A stretch of DNA of 44,182 bases from Bacillota bacterium. Lineage in GTDB: Bacteria > Bacillota > Clostridia > TANB77 > UBA1234. The position numbers and the translations under genes were made by a program. The stretch's first letter is position 1, and each line of letters starts with the position of its first letter. The stretch spans positions 1 through 44,182 of the forward strand of contig JAEEHF010000076.1 of NCBI GenBank assembly GCA_016280725.1, written 5' to 3'. This document shows, piece by piece, positions 40,301-44,182 of the stretch. The notes below the pieces were generated by a model. That model searched no databases. It worked only from the letters and a program-made list of their open reading frames with translations, and was not told where the DNA came from.

Positions 40301-43300
40301 ATGTAAATTGGTCAAGTAGCGGAATGAATGTTGCACTATATCAAGATGGTGTTCAAAAGTATGCATATAGTTCAGCTACAACGACCGGCTCAAATATTGT
40401 ATTTAATGATGTTTTAGAAGGTACATATGATGTATATGCAACTAGAATTGGAACAACTAAGACGACAATTATTGACACAGGAATAGATATTTCTACTAGC
40501 TTGCCAAATGCAACATTAGATTACTATACAGTTACAAGGGTGGTTGGATCTAACTCTTCTCTAACGACAAAAATAGGAGATTCAAGTGGAACATCATTTA
40601 CAACTACTCCTACACAAGTACTAAAAGGAGAAACTATATATGCTAATGCTACAGCAAGTGGCACAGGATATACAGGCTACTTAAAGGTAAATAATATTGA
40701 TTCTGATAATAATACAACATATGCAATAAATAGTGCTACAAAATTTGCATCTTCTAGAGGATATATAAAATATCCTGTTACATACTATCCTGGAACAACA
40801 GATACAGTAACAGGAATGCCAGCTAATCAAGTTAAGACGTATGGAACGACATTAAAATTGTCTTCTGATAGACCTTCAAGAACAGGATATTATTTCTTAG
40901 GCTGGGCAACAACTGAAGGAGCAACTTCCGCAACATATCAACCGGGGGCAAATTATACAACAAACGCTGCTTTATCGCTATATGCTATTTGGAGAGGACC
41001 ACAAATTACATTTAACGGAAATGGAAGCAATATCTCGGGGATTTCATCATTAGCTCCGGTAAATGCACCACCTGGACAAGCTATCACTATACCAACAACA
41101 GATAAGACAGAAATAAACTCGCCAATCACAATGCATAGCTTTGCTGGATGGAGCACAACTAAAGTGGTTGAGGGTGAGGATACAGAGGTTGTTGAGTATT
41201 ATCCGGGAGACCAGATTACTATTACAGAAGACACAACGTTGTATGCTGTATATACTTCAGACCTAATAGAATCAGTTGCAAACGCACCGGTACTTGGTGA
41301 TGGAATGAAAGCAGTTTGGTGGACAGATGAAAATGATCCATTAAATTCAGAAGTAACTGGTAACTCATATCCAGCAGGAACATATAGTTATGTTTCTGTA
41401 GGACATGATGTAAGAGATGAAAAACAATCTAAATGGGCGAATGCAATTACTGAAGAAGATGGAAGCTACTGGGTATGGATACCAAGATATGCATATAAGA
41501 TACACTCATTTAAAACAACAGATAAAAGTAGATTATATAAAGATGAAATAGATTTATACAGTAATCATAATAATAATAAAACAGGACAAATAGAAATAAT
41601 ATTCTTAAATGGAACAACTGATAAATACTTAGGAACCGACAATCAACTTCATGATTTGCCTGAAGGCTACATAGTACACCCAGCATTCCAAAAGATGACT
41701 ACTGAAGAAGAGTCAGGTGGATTGAACCCACTTGGAAAATGGGATTCTGAAATTGAAGGAATTTGGATAGCGAAATATGAGATGTCATTAGAAACATCTA
41801 TAGATGGTGGAACAACTTGGGAAAACACAAATACTATAAATTATTCAAACAGTCAAAGATTGGGATGTATCTATACTACAAACGCTGGAAATGAAGACTT
41901 AACAACTATTTATAGAGTTGTATCTAAGCCTAATATGAATGTATGGGGTGAAGCCGCTGTTGATTACCAATACGATAATTCAAAATATATGAACCCAAAC
42001 TTAAATAGCCATTTGATTAAAAATAGTGAGTGGGGAGCTGTATCATACTTGTCATATTCAACATATGGTAGAAATGGAACAAAAACCACTGTAGATACTA
42101 ATCAAATAGTTACTGATAACAATGATAAAGAGACAAGCACTACTGGTAATATATATGGAATATTTGATATGTCTGGTGGAGGTGCTGAAAGAGTTGCTGC
42201 ATACAACTTGAATACTACTGCACAAAGCAGCTTAACTAGAGAAACAAATATTAAATATAGACAAAGATTCCAATTTTCTAATACATCAATAAGAGAAGGC
42301 GAAGCAGGATATGAAGTTACATATTTAATAAACAATCATAGTTATTCTTCATGGGAAGGTGAAGATTATTATATGATTGATTATTCATACGTTCTACGTG
42401 GTGGATGTAGTGTAGGGCAAATATCTGAACAAATGGGTATAGCTAATAATCCTTCTGATGCCGGACTATTTGCCTCAATAAGTTCTACAGGATATTCAAA
42501 AGACGTCGATAGTATTGAAGATGTATATGCTTATAGAGCAGCACTAATTATTGGCGGAGACGAAAAAACGATAACATATACTTCGGCTTCAAATGATAGT
42601 TCAATTACTAACATACCAGCACCTCAGCAAAAACGAGATGGATTTTCAATTGATTTAAGCGAACAAATACCAACAAGAACTGGCTATACTTTCTATGGTT
42701 GGGCAGATTCTGCAACATCAACTAAACCAGTATATCAACCGGGAGATAGATATAGTAAAAATGGAGATGCAACATTATATGCGATCTGGATGCCAGATGA
42801 GCACATTACATATGATGCAACAAATATAGAATTAGGAATAGGTACATTTACAAATGGCACATCACAAAATATTGTTGCATATGATACTAATAATACAGTA
42901 GTTACAAAATATTCTCATACATCCAATATTGATGATGAAGGTATAGCTTCAGGAACATATAGTAATAACTTAGAAACAAATGATGTAGTAACAATACCAG
43001 GAGCAATATCCCTTCATGTAAAATTATATTATTCTACGCAAAGTACACTTACTGACTGGGTATGTGTATGGGAAGGAAATAAAGCAAACTATATTGCAAA
43101 TAGGAACTATTCTTCAAGTAAGCTTGGAACAAATACTGGAAAATTTGGCGACGGTATGAAAACTACATTTGAACAAGCAACACTAATAGAAGGAGATATT
43201 GATGGAGATACCGTAACATTTGGGTTCCATTCAAATGCAAGTTCGGCATACTATGGTTACTATGCGATTGTTACAAATAATGGAACTTTAAGTACTGCTG

Positions 43301-44182
43301 GTGGCTATGAAGAACCGATACTTACAAATATGAACTTTGTAGGTTGGGCAGATGTAAATAATACAACTCTTCCAACTTATACAAGTGAGCAAGAAGTTGT
43401 TGATGCAAAAATTCCAGATGGAACAGTGTATGCAGTATATGGATATAACATTGAATATGATTTAAATGGCGGAACAAGCTCTGCAATACCAAATGGAACA
43501 AAATTAAAAAATGTTGACTTAACTTTACCAAGTACAACAAGAGAAGAATTTACATTTATGGGTTGGGATGAAAATCCAAATCAAAATCCTGATACACCAA
43601 CATATGTTGGAACATCAGCTATCTATTCTGCAAATGCATCTGTAAAATTATATGCAATTTGGAAAGCAAATGAATATCAGATTACATATAATGCTAATGC
43701 AGGAACAGATACTGTAACCAATATGCCAGAAAACCAAATTAGATATGGTGGAACAACACTAACTTTGTCAGATAAAGTTCCTGTAAGAGGAGATTATACA
43801 TTCTTAGGTTGGAAAAAGACTGCTTCAGGAACATCAGCACAGTTCCAGCCAGGAGGAAGCTATAGTGATAATAATAGTGTTATACTATATGCATTATGGG
43901 CACACAAGGTAACGTATAATGCAAATGGTGGTACCGGAGCACCAGCTGCTCAAAATAAAATTGATGGAGTAAATTTAACATTAAGTTCGACAAAGCCTAC
44001 AAAAGAAGGGGTTATATTTGTTGGTTGGAGCTTGGGTGCTTCAGATAACAATGTGGTATATCATCCAGGGGATATCTATTCTACTGAAGCAGATTTGAAT
44101 CTATTTGCAGTATATGGTGCAATTATAACATTTGATGCAAATGCAGAGGATGCTAGTCTGGGTAGTGTTCCTACAACAGTTC
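25321..44182 (+). CDS. Giant exported multidomain protein, at least 6287 residues (3' truncated by window end)
   Basis: One frame is open from ATG 25321 (GGGAGAG 7 bases upstream) to the window end; I translated every line and found no stop. Residues 1-27 are a signal peptide (LIMLTLLISLVVGTATLA). Order of parts, by residue: CxxC pairs (28-185), MBG/Ig-like repeats (about 190-1050), Ig-like/loop domains (1060-1420), FGE-like domain 1 (about 1424-1790), Flg_new repeats, short BspA LRR block (about 2190-2330), two Flg_new repeats, 30-residue LRR array (2671-3091), Flg_new, beta-helix 1 (about 3257-3620), many Flg_new units, beta-helix 2 (about 4539-4980), FGE-like domain 2 (about 5324-5747), more Flg_new units. 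The composition (T, N, G, Y rich; few Cys after the start) fits an extracellular adhesin. Its end, and thus its anchor, is not in the window. Confidence 0.9.
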   Translation, partial: MNRKTKRCILIMLTLLISLVVGTATLACEHCGVESWREVPETYTGGQTQTQHMSYIHVCNNCGQAGESLWRNHKYQAGSTVCSVCQYESAPVHEHTWGTERTYTVYPTCTTGGSYYLTCTTCGEMQSYSVSALGHNYGDWEDYSNTQHQKICSRDISHIEFENHVDSNGDGLCDICAHGIVTALPKPFIIDTYVYSGFEYEAAIANYDGLLMTASNIYRTNAGTQYVSIILNDKINYCWDDGSVDDLSLEFTVERATIDIPEGLSFVFNDTIQQGVPNGQFYEISGTYSAKDVGEYTATVQPDTNHKWSDGTITSKNISWSITPAIVPDVITVDWEYDGKEKEGVTPVQGLSITGDLVGTDAKTYTAIATPDSNHTWSDGTRTAKTLTWEITKKPISVIWGSQTVFNYDGSAHAPTATIQTGVLGETMAVTRTTKTNVGTYTSVATPGNVTGGRAKKGNYLVTNLECDFSIVENTVSDFEITLSQNSFEYDGTQKRPSVTVRKGGTTLTASNYTVSYQNNINAGTATVLITGQGTYTGSGYKTFTINKKQISTVWDETTLSFTYDGNIHLPVAAANTGITGEMVELLVLGSNKDAGSYTATALINKVSGGRQSASNYELTNTTHAYVINQREIVASPKGGLGKVYGEEDSRLIPQFSNLVEGEIPSTTGSLTRAAGNDVGEYAYTGIGSIELIDNGTFNANNYTLSYANNGNQFKIEPKDLSYALVAVDPVEEKYNGSEIRPSVTVSIEGITLTRETDYSVTYKNNINVGVATVEINGSGNYKGKAEGRFSIKPSPIIDYDNVITTVLNTTSMVYTGTPREPEATVTLNGIRLEKNLDYTISYRNNINVGNNAVAIIKGIGRIFGTKELLFSITPTTLNGTATVEPSSFIYSGKENTPLLKNFTLDNGTVLVQGRDYEVSYRNNIDVGRGVLIATGKNGLGGTQEFQFEIKKRTPIITMTDRSVPYTGQPFALDGASVYGTINYKNLQNVDEISNYIVYNYYSDSGLTTKINGVPTEIGTYYVQATLPEDANHNEAKSNVAKLTIFGAPSNPIISGNNGNRTLPSGCTVNEGLYINIYGSEITASRGTTIKYMYRINEIAWIAYSGTISNTLEGHYIVEAYAYVAERPSLRSETVTYEFTIDKSVPEISDSDIVIPETTDTVVIEVDVTNTDIKEIFITETQGYNPTALDNWSNVRGRVNGKTIFELSQGDEVKTLYIWERDEAGNVSGPITKNIILNATKIGNINNNKANIFFKVTDEYLHTANITKDDVLFYINGFETSGKLLSLSREEIANGYKFSGVMNNITGDGELSFKVSKELIFDKAGNTISNINEIVRTEEITVDNTIPKLNISSSEASIHIEVSDEHLKAVMINGAIVANQDGSYDTELFYGKNTITAIDEYGNENIKIVYRESEEAEFIRSTPNEPELYDGMKAVYYTGDTENVSDYFDETMYSYEDPNDNLENTSSEWANAKTEDGSMWVWIPRYAYKVTYYTDATKTSVSDTKTNYASYDILFLHEASNDYKDQNGTISPMPDGYTVAAAFAGSYDNGNSVAETRGFWISKYEISMETSSDGQTWVNGDSAEFGGGNILTTNAGNSEYIRAVSKPNRNSWRGINISNAYLNSSSMLTKCNSHLAKNSEFEAALILGNSAYGRNGSYIALDTDIKTGTAVATSTTGNVTGVFDMLGGAWEYTSTYLNTLSDTSDTTALINGKSNNKEVLSSSDLSNIIFDEKEYGVMGNNPQNAYQTSKVVFRGLDYTNTNIATGSIPSNGAASNKIGYRVTLSRKDRGTLTTFTVKNYTRNLNSASYTLNSTDTFSAYDGDELFVSSYRKEIPGFTLFKGFINNGGTTIPENGEVQKFSVDKNGNTVLNIYYRRNILRIKFHVNGGYLGQTSLAGAHLSDSFFCYNGAPKGEFWQGVYGGYVGSRKDATLDTVKDGIYNYNNSSAINFKRTGYYIESRAEWNTKPDGTGTSFDQAKTNYSANTFAGCDLSKGDQVVTLYANWKPIHYTIRFDQNNGTGSMEDIPMVYEQTVTLPNNTFTREDCVFLYWNTKPDRTGTTYQNGATVRNLTTTNNAVITLYAQWRFNYARYESGPKFNEDIKKLAGTANATVSSDDYLIRKIEWQNGPFTVNNVPSGAINVAGIEYMPIYAWLEGTTVKLWSESEKVLLDDDCSSMFRRLRNLSEMDIKDVLHYTNSDNVTNLAYLFSGCNNITDIDMTDFNTSIVTDMSYIFNECTALAQLDISTFNTEKVENFTAAFKAIRGISILDLTVLDTSSATDMTQMFYGNDGIVELIITSFDTSKVEKMSRMFYGCSNLTKILASENFVTTSVTDDSNMFTGSQRINGGSGTTYNAAHVGKEYAHLDGKDGLPGYFWNEIFYTIAFNANGGTGTMSNIPAQYGFNVTLPSNTFTRNGYTFNGWNTKADGTGTAYANEATVKNLTYVNNSTVTLYAQWNVIVYTITYDLDGGNVEVENPTTYTVETPTFTLNNPIKEGYTFKGWTGTELPTARVSVSINQGSYGDRSYVATWEEKVAKYVTGKNFNAIIKQLAGDTGATHQTVNTTITGIEWQTSKPADSILNASTTKNVGLTTETPIYAWFDNGKIKLWSDARHIYFNEDMSLMFVRISNLNELNPIQDCGVTEGTSNVTNLYGTFAYTGINGNTYKLKGLSTWDVSKVTSMTSLFLEAGKSAQTWEIGDLSSWNTSKVTRMDYMFYRAGMNASNWNIGSLANWDVSKVTTALYMFREAAIKATSFNLGNLDNWNTGNITTMGSMFASAGKEAQTWNIGDLSGWNTSNSTNMQSMFRDVCVSGDTFNIGNINNWNTSKVTDMSHMFNKAGQSASNWNIGELDNWNTSQVKNMSYMFQNAGMSAATWNIGKLDNWNTEKVTSFIYMFQYAGYSANTFDIGNLDDWEIGSATSISYMFNYAGYNSETWNIGHLDNWDVSNIEYMTLTFGWAAHGVNDTWDIGNLDNWKTGKVKSFAGTFQQAGNGATTWNIGDLSNWNVSSCTNADGMFTEAAYHATSMNIGNLDNWNVSNLVHATAMFCDLGLYATSWNIGNLSNWDVSNVETMHGMFYHYGGRDTSADTLDLSGWDTSKVTDMNRMFSNSSVLKKIYASPSFVTTNVTDSENMFRYCPVLKGGNGTVFNENHIDAEYAWIDGRIDPDTGVARPGYFWCHDEYQITYDKNTTDTVTNMPEAQTKKYGEPLTLSSMVPVRIGYTFKGWAEASDGPVLYNAGGTYRKNSEATLCAQWEIRNYGEFDGDSLVNAYDTLQEAFSGATSGRTIKPLVGITETTTASVPLGKTLSLDLNGKVTSLSGAEIVNNGNLTITGEGTLSGDYNTVVTNTGTFVQEGTSTISFNPTTNTNETAECLAIINSGICNLNGGTITGTRAIRNIAQGAVIIQNMTIQTTRAGIQNRSSRNTEANPGLRIISGSLRVTNSGNVVSTSTGGLTVIDGGTIQGTSNDTPAVINSDGRTIINGGTITKSRDRAVRQWKSTTGVIEVRGGTINSTQGVGISSQNGGTIIVTGGTITGGSEGIRLYGTDTLIIGTNEQVPDVSTEVPSITGGTMGINAEVGTIKFYDGVIKGSTNNAIVGSVAEVPVNYGIKKTTSGNIETAILVPQYVITYNANGGQDAPASQNKLEGVDIALASDEPTRLGYAFNGWSTTSNGTVEYTSGATYSANESTTLYAVWSEETYVITYDLDGGTVAAANPTSYTVETETFTLINPTKDGYTFTGWTGTGLSTASDSVSINKGSTGDRSYTATWSIIRYTVEYYQGNNSSTSGFTKFDVTDVHTYGQSKNLKTYAELGGTAPEGWTFDGWSQSETGTRRTFTDGQSVTNLTDVQNGVIKLYAIFVRSIRFKSGSTGATGKIIKQYYNPYNVVGYLTSVEVPTLATISEYWNPLGYREDTVAGTATVAIGSNITPAVNGTTTYYGVYEKIIDVYSGVLKETHTTTTQYVNVNNNTVSSVEVPPLTTIDGWTKNGYRDDELPEWAHFSVGDTARTINISYDSSNTTLYGVYNHNCSLEYRPNYSGATMSVGASKIVCLNTSSATTGAATFTINNVSWTSGREGYNFVNWNTEPDGSGITYVVGDSVVKTYQYNAPSFTTTIYAQWTPIEYSIAFDANGGTGTAMASIPATYDVAQNLPTNTYSKTDYAFDSWNTMADGSGTSYNDGQSVSNLTTTDGATITLYAQWRQSAFTISYELNGGTVSTPNPFGYSVDSETFTLNNPTKSGYDFVGWSGTGLTGNANKTVTIPHGSTGNRSYTANWTYTATPQIVLDDYNTFNYSADGGALYFVSTTQTTVPSAGTSGWTTSTTTGNLTLVEGTTYYVWVKDENGEVSPNGSTIAVRTITREVAEGSTLIAKYTDSEGADISFSSNKANVLNGTAVYIQATANMGYHDPILKINDAAQMDATYVGNVTSNVSIRTMVSLYPYTITYDLDGGTVASANPTSGYYNTNVNIANHPTKSGYTFTGWTATSGLNTTNAKYGDTASTVTTSWSSASTKVKAKYFVNLATLGSTIVLKANWLENNYLNTSTSTYYETLATALSEVQSNQTIQVVKDLTDASTEDPTLASGKTGVKLDLVGKTVTLNKQIANNGELDIYTTVNGAILQGNFGGGNTIHYTGALLFNKGTLTINETNDNYTMSIINSGDGEATNVIYNEGTSASITLKSNVTLKNTWNTNNYFLGQYVVYNQKGNVVIDGAKIENESLHGIYNNTNAQLTILSGRVETKLVGICSYGNTYIYGTESETIISSSDDYAIYSEGPLNIWGGKIISTRSEISDYYNADGLRLKGTQPVNIYGGNISGGIYGIDVDFDYDSVCLNIYGGTIIGRGINGSEDQKDYGIYLNNGTVEVSGDVIVSGQKYGIYNNNGTVRIRSGTIEATATDGIGISAYNYANSVVLGSNDNDVSTTSPVIKAISNIGVSVRGTAPLYFYDGRIQGEPGKSIYSDVTVITPSGYVVNKTTADGIETATLAPTFTSTIRIKKDDVNWSSSGMNVALYQDGVQKYAYSSATTTGSNIVFNDVLEGTYDVYATRIGTTKTTIIDTGIDISTSLPNATLDYYTVTRVVGSNSSLTTKIGDSSGTSFTTTPTQVLKGETIYANATASGTGYTGYLKVNNIDSDNNTTYAINSATKFASSRGYIKYPVTYYPGTTDTVTGMPANQVKTYGTTLKLSSDRPSRTGYYFLGWATTEGATSATYQPGANYTTNAALSLYAIWRGPQITFNGNGSNISGISSLAPVNAPPGQAITIPTTDKTEINSPITMHSFAGWSTTKVVEGEDTEVVEYYPGDQITITEDTTLYAVYTSDLIESVANAPVLGDGMKAVWWTDENDPLNSEVTGNSYPAGTYSYVSVGHDVRDEKQSKWANAITEEDGSYWVWIPRYAYKIHSFKTTDKSRLYKDEIDLYSNHNNNKTGQIEIIFLNGTTDKYLGTDNQLHDLPEGYIVHPAFQKMTTEEESGGLNPLGKWDSEIEGIWIAKYEMSLETSIDGGTTWENTNTINYSNSQRLGCIYTTNAGNEDLTTIYRVVSKPNMNVWGEAAVDYQYDNSKYMNPNLNSHLIKNSEWGAVSYLSYSTYGRNGTKTTVDTNQIVTDNNDKETSTTGNIYGIFDMSGGGAERVAAYNLNTTAQSSLTRETNIKYRQRFQFSNTSIREGEAGYEVTYLINNHSYSSWEGEDYYMIDYSYVLRGGCSVGQISEQMGIANNPSDAGLFASISSTGYSKDVDSIEDVYAYRAALIIGGDEKTITYTSASNDSSITNIPAPQQKRDGFSIDLSEQIPTRTGYTFYGWADSATSTKPVYQPGDRYSKNGDATLYAIWMPDEHITYDATNIELGIGTFTNGTSQNIVAYDTNNTVVTKYSHTSNIDDEGIASGTYSNNLETNDVVTIPGAISLHVKLYYSTQSTLTDWVCVWEGNKANYIANRNYSSSKLGTNTGKFGDGMKTTFEQATLIEGDIDGDTVTFGFHSNASSAYYGYYAIVTNNGTLSTAGGYEEPILTNMNFVGWADVNNTTLPTYTSEQEVVDAKIPDGTVYAVYGYNIEYDLNGGTSSAIPNGTKLKNVDLTLPSTTREEFTFMGWDENPNQNPDTPTYVGTSAIYSANASVKLYAIWKANEYQITYNANAGTDTVTNMPENQIRYGGTTLTLSDKVPVRGDYTFLGWKKTASGTSAQFQPGGSYSDNNSVILYALWAHKVTYNANGGTGAPAAQNKIDGVNLTLSSTKPTKEGVIFVGWSLGASDNNVVYHPGDIYSTEADLNLFAVYGAIITFDANAEDASLGSVPTTV
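25402..25860 (+). other. CxxC-pair region of the giant protein
   Basis: Residues ~28-180 contain CEHCG, CNNCG, CSVC, CTTCG and CDIC, plus SALGHNYGDW. The same unit type forms residues 40-235 of the 1135-residue neighbour (IPALGHNYGSW), so the two genes share an N-terminal module. Similar CxxC/HNYG units are common in clostridial surface proteins; the metal or disulphide role is inferred. Confidence 0.75.
25870..28470 (+). other. MBG/Ig-like repeat region of the giant protein
   Basis: About ten beta-rich repeats with the signature YDG-x-PSVTV, NYTVSYQNNINAGTATVLITG-GTY (for example near 26761-26960, 27541-27680, 27781-27920). These are MBG-type and related bacterial Ig-like units, which normally act as stalks. 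Confidence 0.7.
29590..30690 (+). other. FGE/SUMF1-like (C-type-lectin-fold) domain 1
   Basis: Begins DGMKAVYYTGD, contains MWVWIPRYAYKV, RGFWISKYEISMETS, GVFDMLGGAWEYTS and VFRGLDYTN, and closes IGYRVTLSR. The order matches the sulfatase-modifying-factor fold (DMxGNVWEW ... RGGSW ... GFR), but I see none of the enzyme's catalytic cysteines. A binding rather than enzymatic role is likely. Confidence 0.65.
30955..31575 (+). repeat. Flg_new (InlB B-type) repeats, first group
   Basis: Two consecutive ~75-residue units of the type FDQNNGTG ... LPNNTFTRED ... YWNTKPDRTGTTY ... LYAQW. They are the first of roughly 20 such units in the gene. Later ones lie near 32458, 32698, 34861, 36193, 36415, 37681, 37924, 38635, 40777, 42570, 43445, 43678, 43906 and 44115. 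Confidence 0.8.
31900..32320 (+). repeat. Short BspA/DUF285 LRR block, ~24-residue period
   Basis: Repeats of the form LDTSSATDMTQMFYGN and SFDTSKVEKMSRMFYGCSNL recur about every 24 residues, the usual DUF285 spacing. This contrasts with the 30-residue array downstream. Confidence 0.75.
32821..32895 (+). repeat. Conserved repeat segment shared with 36535-36609
   Basis: This 75-base stretch begins TGGACAGGAAC and includes AGCGTGTCTATAAAT. It is much closer in DNA to 36535-36609 than the flanking repeats are, including an unusually GC-rich patch (ACGGCTCGCGTC here, ACGGCTAGCGAC there). Confidence 0.6.
33331..34593 (+). repeat. Array of fourteen 30-residue DUF285-type repeats
   Basis: Fourteen consecutive 90-base units (one of 93) encode NWNTSKVTxMxxMFxxAG followed by xxAxTWNIGxLx. 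The phase never breaks from 33331 to 34593, 421 residues in all, and a partial unit (GWDTSKVTDMNRMF) follows. Invariant features are W at position 2, MF at 13-14 in most units, and WNIG or FNIG near 24-27. Unit sequences differ, so the array is old and under selection, not a recent expansion. Confidence 0.85.
35090..36180 (+). other. Parallel beta-helix segment 1
   Basis: Residues ~3257-3620 show short repeating strands with NGG-T turns (LNGGTITGTRAI, VIDGGTIQGT, INGGTITKS, VRGGTINSTQ, VTGGTITGGSEGI). This is typical of right-handed beta-helix (pectate-lyase-like) stalks, here following a domain with the LGKTLSLDLNGK motif often seen before such helices. Confidence 0.65.
38935..40260 (+). other. 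Parallel beta-helix segment 2
   Basis: Residues ~4539-4980 are a second copy of the same architecture: VKLDLVGKTVTLN, then NIWGGKII, NIYGGNISGGIYGI, NIYGGTIIGRGI, RIRSGTIEAT, and a closing FYDGRIQG that parallels FYDGVIKG at the end of segment 1 (36061). The two segments are therefore an internal duplication. Confidence 0.65.
41290..42560 (+). other. FGE/SUMF1-like (C-type-lectin-fold) domain 2
   Basis: Begins DGMKAVWWTDEND, contains YWVWIPRYAYKI, EGIWIAKYEMSLETS, IYGIFDMSGGGAERVA and VLRGGCSVGQ, and closes VYAYRAALIIGG. It is a diverged copy of domain 1 within the same protein, with the same landmarks in the same order. Confidence 0.65.
43678..43893 (+). repeat. Flg_new unit most like the left-edge fragment
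   Basis: YQITYNANAGTDTVTNMPE ... LSDKVPVRGDYTFLGW ... LYALW shares DTVTNMPE and LSDKVPVR with the fragment at 1-311. A third related unit is at 34861-35073 (DTVTNMPEAQ) and a fourth at 40777-40995 (DTVTGMPANQ). Confidence 0.8.

Noticed and set aside
29590-42560. Diversity-generating retroelement acting on the lectin-fold domains
   Set aside because: No reverse transcriptase, accessory gene or template repeat is visible in the window. It is left only as something to check in the rest of the genome.
25505-43540. Many minus-strand and off-frame open frames of 60-150 codons inside the giant gene
   Set aside because: They are shadows of a repetitive, low-stop-density gene. They have low-complexity translations, no ribosome binding sites and no family likeness.

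Overview
The window comes from an AT-rich, low-GC Gram-positive bacterium (Bacillota, most likely a gut Clostridia lineage known mainly from metagenomes). The evidence is the classic Firmicutes origin order (gyrB-recF-dnaN-dnaA / rpmH-rnpA-yidD-yidC-jag-mnmE-mnmG-rsmG-parA-parB), AGGAGG-type ribosome binding sites, standard genetic code, consensus sigma-A promoters and two consensus parS sites. No name below genus level can be justified from the sequence.

Layout. Positions 1-311 hold the last ~100 codons of a repeat-rich surface protein that enters from the left edge, followed by a terminator and a decayed gene remnant. Positions 609-4233 carry, on the minus strand, two small unrecognised genes, a SpoU/TrmH-type RNA methyltransferase and gyrB. 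recF, dnaN and dnaA follow, still on minus. The two AT-rich gaps around dnaA (6563-6904 and 8231-8757) contain DnaA-box-like sites and inverted repeats and are the probable replication origin. From 8758 transcription switches to plus: rpmH, rnpA, yidD, yidC and khpB/jag, then mnmE, mnmG, rsmG, parA and parB. The parS sites lie just before mnmG and inside its last codons. An S66 peptidase and two unrecognised genes complete the conserved block at about 19.5 kb.

From 19.5 kb the region becomes accessory. Two tRNA-Ser genes (anticodons UGA and GCU) flank a 100-bp direct repeat that carries a copy of the tRNA-Ser(UGA) 3' end. Next come a secreted 1135-residue protein, two small membrane-anchored proteins that resemble each other, and an open reading frame that begins at 25321 and runs to the window end without a stop (at least 6287 codons, 18.86 kb). 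I translated this frame line by line and found no stop. The giant protein is a mosaic: signal peptide, CxxC pairs, MBG/Ig-like repeats, two FGE/SUMF1-like C-type-lectin-fold domains, about 20 InlB-type (Flg_new) repeats, two BspA-type LRR blocks (one with a strict 30-residue period) and two beta-helix segments.

How it works together. The left two thirds is replication initiation, chromosome segregation, RNA maturation, membrane insertion and tRNA wobble modification, transcribed away from the origin. The right third appears to build very large exported proteins that probably act in adhesion or ligand binding. No sortase motif is visible at either C-terminus that can be read, so their attachment is unexplained. 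No CRISPR, transposase, integrase, reverse transcriptase or rRNA was seen.
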